Part shown: piece after piece, positions 22,374 to 33,660 of the stretch
Layout: every line of letters begins with the position of its first letter
Position numbering within the stretch: the stretch's first letter is position 1
Assembly: GCA_023213395.1 (NCBI GenBank)
Contig: CM041465.1
Coordinates: 186,937,741-187,001,740 of the forward strand
Source of the DNA: Cycas panzhihuaensis
Taxonomy: Eukaryota > Cycadophyta
Reading direction: 5' to 3'
DNA: 64,000 bases
The notes under the pieces: model-generated
Told to the model about the DNA's origin: nothing
The model's input: the letters and a program-made list of their open reading frames with translations, nothing else
Databases searched by the model: none
Translations under genes and position numbers: made by a program

Positions 22374-22985
22374 GTCATCTACATAAACTACAATGATAGT
22401 TACTAAATTGTCTTTATTTGTTTTAATATAAAGACTAGGGTCTGAGTCACATCTGCAAAAAACCTATTTGTCGTATATGTTGATCTAACTTTGTATACTA
22501 TGCTTTAGGTGTCTATTTCAATCCATATAGGGCCTTTTTCAACTTGCACACAAGATGTTCTTCACCATTTTCCCTATAACCTATTGGTTGTTGCATGTAC
22601 ACTTCTTCAGTCAAGTCACCATTCAGAAAGGCACCTTTAACAATGGCACTTGTATGACGTTCCATTTGAATTGTTTCGCCTAGGCTATGACTGTTCGCAC
22701 AATTATCAACTTAGCTACTGGTGAAAAGGTTTCCTCATAATCAATACCTTCTATTTGAGTATAACCTTTTGCAACTAGTCTTGCCTTATATCTCTCAATT
22801 GTACCATCAAAATTTTCTTTTATTTCATATACCCATTTGCAACTAACAATGGGATTGTCTATAAGAGCATCCACCAATTCCCAAGTCTTATTCTTCTTGA
22901 TGCCATTGATTTCAGTATCCATAGCTTTCTGCCATTCTGGATGATCACATGCTTCTGCATAATTTTGTGGTTCAACAAAGCACAT
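22374..22985 (-). pseudogene. copia III reverse transcriptase N-terminal half
   Basis: 22680-22985 encodes [60 protein letters not shown] and TFSPVAKL, an almost canonical copia RT start. Between 22374 and 22680 the palm is broken by stops, though VYVDDMTIIGN can still be read around 22370-22390. Confidence 0.88.
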
Positions 22986-24330
22986 TAAGCTTTGGTGTCT
23001 CTGTGATCTAGTTCTTTGTTCAAATACATTACCTCTTGATTCTTGAAGAGTCTTGATGCACCACTTGGGTAACCCTTTTGATGCTTCATCGCTCCTTCTT
23101 TGAAAAGAGTTGTGTTCATCTTTAGAAAATTTCTACTTCAAACAGGATTTGTTGCTATTACTTTGGAATGCTTTGTTCATTTTCTTCTTAAATTTCACTA
23201 TCTGATGTATCTTTTTTTACAGTGGTGACATCAAATATTTCTTCAACTGGTACATGTATTCGTGTATTTTCTTCTATCTGTTTATGCACTATCTTGTCCT
23301 TCTAATTTATCTATTCATCAAAAGTCACATCTCTACTAACATAGATCCTGTTTATTTTTGGATCTCTACATCTATATGCATTAGATTTGTTACTATACCC
23401 AATCATAATGCATTCAGTGCTTTTATCATCTAGCTTAGTTATTTTCTTGTCAGGAATGTGAATGTAAGCTTTACTACCAAAGATTTTAAGGTGACTTACA
23501 ACTGATTTTCTCTCAGTCTAGGCTTCTTCAAGAGTTATCTTGTCTAGAGCTTGTGTAGAACCTCAGTTGATGAGGTATACTATTGTGTTGACCGCTTCAA
23601 CCCAGTATGTTTTTGTTATTGCCTTTTCGCTTATCATACTTCACGTCATTTCCATTATTGTCCTGTTCATATGTTCAGTTACTCCATTTGATTGTGGTAT
23701 ATATGGAGTAGTTACCTACTTTTGTATCCCATTTATTTTACAAAAGTGAAAAAAGTTATTTGAGATGTATTCTCCTCCTCTATTCGATTGAACAATTTTG
23801 ATTTTGCATTCACTTTCTAGTTCATTCTATGCCTTCTGATTCACTAAAGAAAATATAGACCCATGTTCTTCTGGAAAAATCATCAATGAAGATAAGAAAA
23901 TACCTTGTTCCATTTACTGAGTTTGCCGTTATTGGCCCATGTAAATCAATATGGACTAATTCTAACTTTTTATGTGCTCTCCATGTGTTTTTCTGAAAAG
24001 GAACTCAGTGTTGTTTTTCCATTATACAACTTTTGCATACAAAAGATTCAAAAGATATTTCAGGAAGACCATCCACCATTTTAGAATTCTTTATTAATTC
24101 TAATCATCTATTTGCAATGTGTCCATACTTTGAATGCCAAATTTCATTAATGGGACGATTAACAACAAGAGATTTTATAGAATGAACAGGCAAAACAAGA
24201 GTGGAAATCAGTTTATAAAGATTGTCAATTTTCACTCCTTCTGCAATTACAATCCCATTACTTTTCATGCCATGAATGTGACGACTCCCATCTTTGTTAA
24301 AAATAAACTTGAGTCGTTTTTTTCTTAACT
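22986..24330 (-). pseudogene. copia III integrase (degenerate)
   Basis: No long frame survives. Patches still match copia integrase. Near 24000-24060 is the zinc-region C..C with KHTxFPF-like residues; near 23820-23760 an ECKIKIVQSNRGGEY-like core with Asp changed to Asn; near 23400 IGYSNKSNAYRC; and near 23320 SRDVTFDE. Confidence 0.65.
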
Positions 24331-24936
24331 AGGATACAAACAAAAGATTTCTTTTTAGGCCTCGAACAGAAAGGACTTCTCCAATTTCTTTGATTTTATC
24401 ATCAATTGAGACAGCAATAGTTTCTTTCCCTTTAATTTGTAGAGGAAAGTTATTACCAAGCCCCACAATTTTGTTGATGAAGTATGGTCTCAACATTTCA
24501 ACCATTCTCTTCTTTAGTCATATGACTTGATCCTCTAGAGTCCATGTACCAATCTTCATTTTTACCAGTGCACATGGACAGAGCAATCATAAACACAATT
24601 TCTTCATCTTCTTCTTCTACTTGTTTGTGATTATAGTTTCCTTCTACTCTCTTCCCTCTCTGGATGTTAGCTTATTTTTGTGGATAATGATTTGAAAAGT
24701 GTCATGTTCTTCCATAATAATAACAGTTTTGGCCAATTTTGCATTCTACAATCACTAGTTAGATGCCCATACCTTCCACAACAGAAACATACTCTAGATT
24801 CTCTAAGTGTAGATCTGCCTCTCCCTTCTAACATCCGTGGAGCTCTTCCTTGTCGTTCAAAAGATCAGGTTGATGTAACAGAAGTCCTAGGCCACTCTCT
24901 GGTAGATTTGCTCTGACCTCTTATTGCACTTCGAGA
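24331..24936 (-). pseudogene. copia III protease region and zinc knuckles (degenerate)
   Basis: Near 24770-24800 a knuckle CFCCGRYGHLTSDC is readable. A second near 24700-24740 has lost its second Cys (NCYYYG) and carries a stop before its His. The protease stretch near 24520-24560 keeps WYMDSRGSSHMT-like residues, with Arg where Gly or Ser is expected. Confidence 0.65.
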
Positions 24937-25576
24937 TCATCCCTTGCTTTCCAGGCTCAACTTTGAGACAAATGCTTCCTTGATGTCAGTTTCTTCTTTA
25001 TATCTTTTATTCCTTTGTTCTTGTTGCAATATGTGCCCTATCAAAGTGTCAAAAGACATATTTGTTGTATGTCCACCTATGGTAAGTGTATTTACCATAG
25101 TGTCAAATGATTTTGGCAATTTATTGATAGTTAGACGGACAAGCTTAGAATCAATTATAGTCTCCCCTACAAAGGCTAGACTATTCTTAGTCTCAATTGT
25201 CTTAGTTATGAAATTTGACATACTTTCTCCTTCTTTGAAATGAACCCTGTATAGTTGTTCTCTAAGAGATATTATTTGAGCTTCATTTTTCTAGCTATAA
25301 AGTGAGACTAAAATTCTCCAAGCCTCTAGAAACATGGTGGTTGAACCCATGTGGCTCAACAAGGAATCTCCCACAGATAACATAATTGCAGCCAAAGCTA
25401 TTATGCCTCTCTTCCCAGCTAATCACATCCACTATATCAGTGGGTTTAGCCTCCGTCCTTATGACTATATCCCATGCATTTTTAGCCAATAAGAGCCTTT
25501 GCATTTTCAACTTCCATATGCTATAGCTTTGCCCTGTAAGTTTATCTAACTCCCCAAAGGAAAAAACTGAAGCCAT
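24937..25576 (-). pseudogene. copia III gag N-terminal and central part
   Basis: Starts at ATG 25576 with MASVFSFGELDKLTGQSYSI, paralleling the gag start of copia I. A stop and shift near 25300 separate it from NFITKTIETKNSLAFVGETI and LTINKLPKSFDTMVNTLTIG (24937-25221). No stops inside the second block. Confidence 0.85.
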
Positions 25577-26264
25577 TTTGAGTTAATCTACTATATTTGA
25601 AAGGGAAATGACGAAAGAAAGTGAAAAACTGTGAGTAGGTCATATGGTCATATGATTGCACAAATTTGTATAGAAAAGTAGAACTATATAGAAACGAACC
25701 AAGAGAGTCTCAAAATAAAGCTTAGATCCTACTCTTCTTAGATCTATAAAAAAATTTGAGAAAACCTTTTTAAATTCTCCAAAAAATGGCCAAAACATGT
25801 ACAGTCGTATAGGGTTTTTTTAGGGAAAAAAAAAACTTGTAACTTTCCAAAACTCCAAGGAAATCTAACAAACTTATAAGCAAATGAAAGATATTGATGA
25901 ATCGAAGAGTTTAAGATTGATTTTACCCAAAAAAAATGAGAAATCTGAGAAAAAATTGTGAATGAAACTTTAAATGGACACCCCTTGCAAATCTATGTTT
26001 TCTCGCTTAATGAAGAAGATCCAAGTTCGAGTATTTGGATCAGATTGATTTTCTCAACAAGATGAACCTACTCACCAAAGTTCATCAAATTCTGAGAACT
26101 TCAAAAAAAACTACATCCATACGATTCCATATTGTTCTGTATTATGATCAATAAGGTTGTAATGTGCCCTTTTCTCCTTAAAAACTCTACAAATACTTTC
26201 TTCAGACTAAATCTACCAAATTATCTTTTGCCAAGCTTAAATTAGCAAACCTGCTCTAATACCT

Positions 26265-26464
26265 TGTCAGAACACAATCAATCCATGAAGATAGTGCTTC
26301 AATGCATTAATGAGGATAGAGAAACTCTCGTATAAATATATCATGTGTACATAGGAAGGCTAGTGCATGTAGGCCAAGTGTCAACAATACATTAACGAGG
26401 GGTTCGACACATAACCCTCAAGTTAACTTTAGAATACAAAAGAGAGAACATTATTTCTCTAACA
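26265..26464 (-). repeat. 5' LTR of copia III
   Basis: Plus-strand ends TGTCAGAACACAAT and TCTCTAACA; a Met-tRNA type primer site lies next to its inner end. Confidence 0.9.
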
Positions 26465-29400
26465 AAGTAGGTGACTCACACTAAAGCTAAAAAGACAATG
26501 CTTTCATAGAAAATGATTCTTGAAGCCTCCAACAGTGATAGTCCCTTCAAGAACAATTGTGCCCTAGACATTTTCTAATACCATGATAAACTACATAGCA
26601 TCTAAAATTAAGCACTCTCTTCAACAAATGGAATGTGACTCTTTTGCTTCATTGAATCATAATGAGAAAGAATAGTACACAAATACAAAAGAGGAGAGCC
26701 AACATGTGTGACTAGTGTCCAATATGCAAAGCTTATTAAAAATGAGACTATAGTATAGAAAGAATGATCTAAAACACAAGAATGGAAAGTACATATTCTA
26801 TAGTACAAAATACAATGATGCATTAATATTTTTAACAATTTTTCCATCATTCATATCATGTGCTTCCCTGTATAATGTTGTCCTATCTAAGCAATCTGAC
26901 TTCCTCTTTATTGAATTGAGAAGACTTGTAAAATACAAAAGTACAAAGGTTCAATGTGTTGTTCACATTGTTACAATTGTCAATAGCTTCACCAAAGTAC
27001 AATATTTCTAAGTTTCTTAAACTAATAAAACAAGAATGTTGCATCCCAAACACTAGATGGAGCATGCAATAAGCTCCCATCTTACAAGTAGGATGTTTTA
27101 CAAAAATAAATACATTTATAGGAAAAGAAAATAAAATATATTATAATCATCTCTAAGAAATAAACATTCATACAACAATATTGTATTACACTATCTAATT
27201 CTATTATTGTTGAAGATGGGTTGTTATATGGTTGGCCACAAGAACAAAGGTTCAACCGAAGTTGGATCTCACAACAATTATAGAAAGGTTACAAAAATAA
27301 ATAGTGTGGCTAAAACTGGAAAAGTAGAAATCTCGCAAAGCTTCCATTACAAGAACATGAGATAAATGGTATGAAGATGCCAGACATGCACTCATGACAT
27401 AAAGGAATGTTGACACAAACCTAGGAGCAATCAAGGTTGCAGAGGAGGCTTCTACGGAGGACCTAGAGGAGGCAAATCCACTAGAAACATTGTTGATGAA
27501 AAGTTGAAACATGGCCCAAGAAACTTGAAACCCTCATGATATGCTATAAATGGGTTCATTATAACGCATATTTCCCTTTACTTATTGCAAAATGTTATTG
27601 TAAGAAATGTGGTCCCAAAGACTATGAATGGAAGGACTATAAACTCTATCCAATAAAACAAAACCTGTGAATACCATTGCAATTGTATTGGACAAAGGAA
27701 AACATTTGAATGTTTGTAGCAAGAATAAGGAACAAATACTTAAGGTTAACAAAAATATCACTTTGGGACAATTGGTTGAAGCCATGAAGGTAGTTGATGA
27801 AGCAAAGAAAAAGGTTGTTGCCCAAAAACAAGCTATAGAAGCAACCTATAGCCATATAAATACGAAAAAACTTGAGATACAACTTGAAAAATAGAAACAA
27901 GTAAAAGAACTCGTGGAAGCTCAACACTATGCTTTAAAAAACACCATAACTCACTTATCAACAAAGTAGAAGCTACAGACTTCACAAAAGCCAACTAGAA
28001 AATTTTATTTAATTGTGCCAATGTCAAAACTCTTCAAATGGTGAAGATAAACAAACCCCAACAAGATCCAATTACTACCTAAAAATGGCAAATCAAATGC
28101 AGGCTTGATAAATAGCTATATTACATAATCTATCTACCCATTGGAGTGGCAAGTATTCTCACTATTTAGGAATTTGTTGTTATTAAAATGCAACCAAGAG
28201 TACCTACAAACTCTATCTTGTTCGAACAACCATGGTCAATTGTAACTAATGCTATTCAAAAGTAGGAAAATCTGCCTTCACATTGTTTGGGGGAAGGATT
28301 TAAGATAAGCTTATCAATGATATTTGAAGGGCCTAGTTTCAAAAGGATTAAGCATGATGAACCGTTTACTTGCTCAGTAGCTAAACCAATTATTAGTTCA
28401 ACAAATCAATGTGAAGAAGTCTCATGGGAAGCAAGAAGAATGCATCCATAATTTAAAACCAACAACCATTATAATGGCAATCATTTAATTAAAATGGCTT
28501 ATGTGATGATCAATTGGATGAACCAAGCCTATGGTGGCAATAGGATGAGCTAAGCCTATAGTGGATGTGAAATAGGATGCTTCTATATAGCCTTGGAGGA
28601 AGGCACTCATGAAGCCAACCCAACCAATGATTCTCGACAGTGGGAAATTTTGTTAGTAAATGAGATAACATGATTGTCACTTCCTTTAGCATTAAACATT
28701 AATGGCATCTCCAAAGAACGATAATACAAATCTAGAGAAAACACAAACTCTAAACAACCTATTGCACAAATAAGAGCCTAGGGGAATGTAGTCCTTGAAA
28801 AACATTCTTAGAAATAGCTGAGCCACAAATTACACCACCCTATAATGTGATTGGGAGAAAGCAAAACATGGAAACAATCTTATGTTACAAAGGGAAGGAA
28901 CTTACAAATAATTAGAAAGATTGAATGGCAAGTAAAAGAGCTACCAAACGTCACAACAATAATAAGGTTTGTCAATTATTGCTTATGTTTACAAAAAATC
29001 AAAATTTGGAAGAGAGGGAGGGGTTGGGAAGGGGGGGTGAGGCAGAGGGGGTGTAGGGGGTTATGGAGGCATGTATACTGCAACCGAAAAAAGAAGGGGA
29101 AAAAAAAAAACAAGATCCATTATCACAAGCTGAGAAGTAGGAAGGTTAGATTTAGTAAAATGGTTAAATATGTCAAATACCAAGTAGTATTGACAGAATT
29201 AAAAAAAAAACACGAATAATTGATAAACTATACAGCCTTCTTGCATTACAAGAAAAAATGAGGGCTTATAATGGAAATATTGAAATTCGAAAATATGCCT
29301 TGAAAAATAAAAATTGAAAATTGAATAAACATATGCAACCCAAAGAATTCATCTACCACACTAAGAAAAGCAAACTTATAAGAGATTCACTAGAAACCCA

Positions 29401-29960
29401 AGATTTTAAAACAACAAGAAAACTAAAACTTTAATCAATATACTAACAAACAAAAGCATTATGATTAGGTAAAGAAATTGAAAATCAAAAAGTGCACAAA
29501 ACTAAAAAAGCAACTTAGAAACACCCTAACTCAGTGAAAACCAAAGATCATAAAATAAACAGCAAATTTCTTTGTTATTTCACCATTGGTGAATATGAAA
29601 ATTGAAGAAAGAGCGCCATGAGAGAAATACTGTGGAACATATTTGGTTAATGCTAGGGAACAAAATGGGACTCATCACAATGCATGAGGTAGAATTCTAA
29701 GTGAAAGATAATCAAACAATTCATCAATTATGGACTATGCTTCCCAAAAATAATGAATAAAAGGTTGCCATCAATGCCATTAGATTAGGACAATGGATTG
29801 AAATATCATCACAAATATAAAATGAACTATTGTCAACAATAGCTAATCCAATTAGCAGCAAACCCAATATTCTCAATTTGACTAAAGGAAGTATGACTAG
29901 GTTTACAAGATTACTACAAGTTCTATATTGTCTAACCCATAAGCAAATTAGACATAGATC
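26465..29960. other. Unassigned AT-rich stretch, no gene supported
   Basis: Contains a PBS-like TGGTATTAG on the minus strand at 26574-26582, so an old LTR may begin at 26583, but no partner copy was found. 27660-28450 has plus-strand frames rich in Lys and Gln (for example 27667-27894, 75 codons) that look like a worn gag but show no motif I can name. 29215-29960 is AT-rich without recognisable content. Confidence 0.3.
28995..29072 (+). repeat. G-rich low-complexity tract
   Basis: Dense runs of three to seven G separated by one to four bases, for example GAGGGAGGGG and GGGGGGGTGAGG, followed by a purine-rich AAAAAAGAAGGGG tract. The spacing could allow G-quadruplex formation on the plus strand. 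Confidence 0.7.
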
Positions 29961-30633
29961 TGATGCGGGTTCCCATGAAGTATGTGAGAAATCTATGCAT
30001 GTGGAAGCTTGAAGAGAGAATTCACACCAAAACAAATGATAGGCACCAAAGTTTCTTCAATCGAGGTCTTATGAGCAAGCGCCTTAAAAAAAAGAAAAAA
30101 GAAAGCCTCATGAGAAGAGGAGGAGGGCACACGAGATTTAGAATGTACAATTAGGAGGAGCGCACTTATATACAAAAGGCTCCTCAATAATAATAATAAT
30201 AATAATAATAAAACCCTAAAGCTAAAAATAAACTCACTTAAATAATTAGGTAAATCTATAGTCATTAATGATGAGGCGAATTAAAGCCCGCATGGGCTAG
30301 CGTAGTATCAAGGACAGGGTCTCACCCCTGAGCCCCGAGTTTGAGTCTCTTCGGAGATGAATGCTTGTTTGGGGGCTTCTAAAGTGCTAGTCTTTCGTTA
30401 GTGCCAACATGATGTCCAAGTTTTTCTCGATAGTACCGGACTATAGGTAGATAGTACTATCCCAAGAGGTATAGGGGTGATTGTAAGGATGTCAATTCCT
30501 CTCGATTATCAAAAAAATATGATGAGGCGAATTAATTAATATGTGTGTCAATGTGCATACTTGAGAAAAAGTACGTAAGAGTACAAAGGGGGCTCATAAA
30601 CATAACCCAAAATCATGTGAATAAGCCTCATCA
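29961..30633 (-). repeat. 3' LTR of the gag-only element, with a SINE inside
   Basis: Outer plus-strand end TGATGCGGGTTCCC, inner end GCCTCATCA next to the polypurine tract. About 422 bp once the 234-bp SINE and one 17-bp duplication are removed. Contains an (AAT)n run at 30186-30211. Confidence 0.75.
30285..30518 (+). mobile_element. tRNA-derived SINE, 234 bp, with 17-bp target duplication
   Basis: Begins AGCCCGCATGGGCTAGCGTA, with an A-box-like GGGCTAGCGTAGT near 30294, and has a B-box-like GAGTTTGAGTCTC at 30337-30349. The body is followed by CTCGATTATCAAAAAAAT, a short A tail. The exact 17-bp duplication ATGATGAGGCGAATTAA flanks it (30268-30284, 30519-30535), the signature of LINE-mediated insertion. 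The tail resembles plant Au-type SINEs, but I assign no family. The perfect duplication suggests it is young relative to the LTR it sits in. Confidence 0.93.
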
Positions 30634-31799
30634 TTTCCTCCCTACTTAGGAGGAAAATGTCCCCACTTTCAAGGCACCAAGAAGGTTGGAATGCATATCT
30701 ATAGATGAAAAAGCCAAATGCTTGAAACCCTAGTGTTGAATGCTTTCAAATTGTATTGGATGGGAAAAGTATCGCTATAAAGCTACCTAAGAGAAGCATC
30801 TAGCTTGTGAGAGCAAGCAACCTCATGTATCCACCAAATAGAACATTGACTACTAATGCTAGCCACATGTACGAAGCTTGAGGATCATGTTGGCCAATCA
30901 AGGAATGTAGGAGCTATCTGCCTCTTGAACAAGAGTAATATGAGCAAATCCTCCTCCCTACTTAAGAGTGGGACCAACGGCATGTACTACAAGAGAACCT
31001 GGAGAGGATGGGAGTACAAAAGCTAAACCATTGGGGTGATGAAAAACTTCCTGCATACCTCTCAATGAAGAAGATGCCATAAATGAAAGAGGATTGATAA
31101 ACAAGTCCTAAGAAGGCAACAAAGCTAGAAGGTCTAGACTAATCAAAGCTATTATATTTGTTATTGCTAGTGTGTGCATCATAGATGGAAGAAGAGTGGC
31201 AAGTTGTTCTTGCTAATGTGCACATCGTGGACATGATGTTGATCAATCTAGAAGCATGATGGACACAACAAGCTTAGTAGTTTTTGAATCTAGCATCTAG
31301 AGTGAAGTATGTACATCTTTTGACTCTTGTGCAACTGGTAGGTGTGGCATAAGGCATCATACTAAGCAGCCCTATCAAACTACTAGGGCTTCCCTAAGAG
31401 AAGCTAGCAACAATCCATCAAAATCACGTCATAAGTAGCAGAATCAATGATAGGTGGAATGGCAAATGTGACTATGCAAATCCTATCTACTATTGTATGT
31501 GGACCTCCCTAATAAAACCAACCAAGATAGTATGGTGAAGGGTGTGGTTGTGTGGGAAGGCCCAAGTCTACAACCAAATATGCTGAGAAATTTTTGGTTG
31601 TCATTGTCCAAAATGCATAAAATAATCTAATTCTTCACTTGAAATAGATGGGTGAAGAGAGCCTTGTGATCAGGTATGGCATGATAGTTGGTCATGAGAA
31701 CCACATTAGGATCTAATTATGAAAGAGGAAAACACAAAATGATTGGATTTGTTGTCGAATCCTTCTGTCCAACCAAAGCAGTGGATTGTGTGCATTCCT

Positions 31800-32520
31800 A
31801 TTACATGTGACATTCCTTGCTGGAATGACAAGATGACTTATGGAAGTCACAATATTTCTATGTAGCCTTGCCCTTGCTTGTCGCAGAAGAGGAACTAACA
31901 CCCTTTAGCCAAGGAACCCATGTATCCTATCACTATTGAGGATGTATGTACTTAGGTTGAGCTCATTGTGGGGGCCCCTAAAAAGCTGGCGAGAAGAGTG
32001 TCTAGCATGCATGTGACTCTTAACTTTGAGAGTGTACTAGAAAGCCCGGTCTAGAGAGAGGATGATGAGCAAGTCCAACTCCCACTAAACAAAAGGAATA
32101 AGACCCTTAATGAATTTGATCTTATGATCAAAATCAAAATCTGTGATCTCCAAAGAGATGGCCAATTTGTGGAATTGGTCAATGTGTCACTGCACTAAAT
32201 GGGCAAGAAGTTATCTTAAACCATACCATTGTGCCTTATGTTCATTCTCATAGTCCAAAGGATAAAATAAGTCCGTCAATGCCTGCTTCATGGATGCCCA
32301 TGAGCGTGAGCATAGTATGTCTGCCACCATGGCAAGGCCCTATCTTGCATGTGAATCTCTGCAATGGTGATCTTATCAGCACTTATAAGCACCTATGACT
32401 TGAAGAAGACCTCAAGATTGCGTTGCCAACTGTTTAATGTGTTAGCATCCAGAGTACCATTGAACTTTGGGACAATGAACCTAGTATCCAACTCAAAGGC
32501 TAGTTGATGGATGGGGATGG
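31800..32520 (-). pseudogene. Gypsy-type gag fragment with zinc knuckle
   Basis: From about 32500 the minus strand reads LDTRFIVPKFNGTLDANTLN, SWQRNLEVFF, ADKITIAEIHMQ, RALPWWQTYYAHAHGHP, then KLAISLEITDFDFDHKIKFI and KGLIPFV, the Retrotrans_gag pattern. At 31854-31807 is YCDFHKSSCHSSKECH, the knuckle style of this gag family. Internal stops and at least one frame change make it a pseudogene. Confidence 0.8.
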
Positions 32521-33387
32521 CCTAAGGAAGACGCTATGGACCCTAATGTCATTGTTGGCACAAATGATCTTGAAACATCTACATAATGTTATTCATGAGG
32601 TCTTGCTAAATTGCACAATTAGTCTAGCTCAACTCATGCATGGCCTCTCTGTCGATTTGTCTAATGGCTCTGAACTCCTAAGCCATGAGCCATGAATTGT
32701 AACGGATCCATGTGTATAGCCCCAATAGAAGTGGCATCTTCTTCTTTTTCAAGAGTGAATAAATAGCCTTCCTCTACCATGTGAGAGAGCATAACATGTA
32801 ACAAAAAGACTTGCCCAAGTGATAAAAATCCACTAAGACAATTTCAAAATTATTATAAATTAATCAAAGAATCTCAAAATCACTTATCTAGCAAGTGAAG
32901 GTGCTTGCATGCACCAAAAAGGGCTTTACATGCATCATGCAAATGCTTACACATGATTTGAAGCACATGTAGAGGCCTCAAATGGAGTGTTAGAGCACCA
33001 GGTGCAATGAAAATGAAGCATTCAACACAAATTTTAATGAGAATCTCATGTGTTGAGGGGCATGCAACAAGTTTCACCACATGCAACATTGTTTGAAGCA
33101 TGAAATTAACATGTAACAGTTTCTACCCCTCTTGTATGCCAAAATCTAGTCTCAAATTTTTAACGCATGCACTCCCATTAGCAGATGCATGGTACATGTA
33201 GTGTTAGTGTTGTTTTTGAATCAGTGTGGGTTGTTGGCACTTCTCCTTCGAAGGACAATGTGATGTGTTCAAATGTAGTGATGATGCGTGAGTGCTCTAA
33301 ACGAGGAGGTTCCTCATGGGCTCATGTAAATTGATGAATCAACTAAGGAGGTTGATAGAGGTCCCTCATTTCAGCTCAGATACCAAC

Positions 33388-33660
33388 TGATGTGAATTCC
33401 CCTAAAGCATGTGAGAAATATATGCATGCAAAAGCTTGAAGGGAGAATTCACAACAAAATAGATGATAGGCGCTAGAGTTTCTTCAATCAAACTCATATG
33501 AACGAGCGCCTTAAAAGAAAAAAATTAAGTCCCATGAGAAGAGAAGAAGAGCACACAAGATTTAGAATGTGCAATTAGGAGGAGGAGCACACTTATATAC
33601 AAAAGGCTCCTCAATAATAATAATAACACCCCAATGCTAAAAATAGCCTCACTTAATTCT
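33388..33660 (-). repeat. 5' LTR of the gag-only element, truncated
   Basis: Matches 29961-30240 and then stops near 33656-33660, where LINE coding sequence begins. The rest of this LTR is not found downstream of the LINE. Confidence 0.75.

Larger units (their letters stand above)
21229..26464 (-). mobile_element. Ty1/copia element (copia III), complete ends, decayed
   Basis: LTRs of 202 bp (21229-21430) and 200 bp (26265-26464) share the order AGTGCTTC.ATGCATTAATGAG and TCAAGTTAACTTTAGAATAC. On the minus strand a PBS-like GGTATTAGAGC (26253-26263) follows the 5' LTR, and the purine tract TTGAGAGAGGG precedes the 3' LTR. Gag, protease, integrase, RT and RNase H are present in copia order. 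Flanking 5-mers AACTT and AAGTA do not match exactly. Confidence 0.9.
29961..33660 (-). mobile_element. Gag-only Ty3/gypsy-like LTR element (TR-GAG type)
   Basis: Direct repeats at 29961-30633 (3' LTR) and 33388-33660 (5' LTR, cut short) share GCTTGAAG.GAGAATTCACA and ATACAAAAGGCTCCTCAATA. On the minus strand TTGGTATCTGAGC (33375-33387) follows the 5' LTR as primer site, and the purine tract AGTAGGGAGGAAA (30634-30646) precedes the 3' LTR. Only gag sequence (32100-32520) and a zinc knuckle (31807-31854) are recognisable; no protease, RT or integrase is seen in about 1.2 kb between knuckle and 3' LTR. Elements with LTRs and gag but no pol are known as TR-GAG. A pol lost by deletion is the alternative. 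Confidence 0.7.

Noticed and set aside
30285-30360. Possible tRNA gene
   Set aside because: Only box A and box B resemble a tRNA; the acceptor stem and anticodon arm do not pair, and the unit continues into a tailed body with a target duplication, so it is a SINE.
31713-31901. 62-codon minus-strand frame
   Set aside because: Out-of-frame shadow over the zinc-knuckle region of the gag-only element, where the knuckle frame is the meaningful one.
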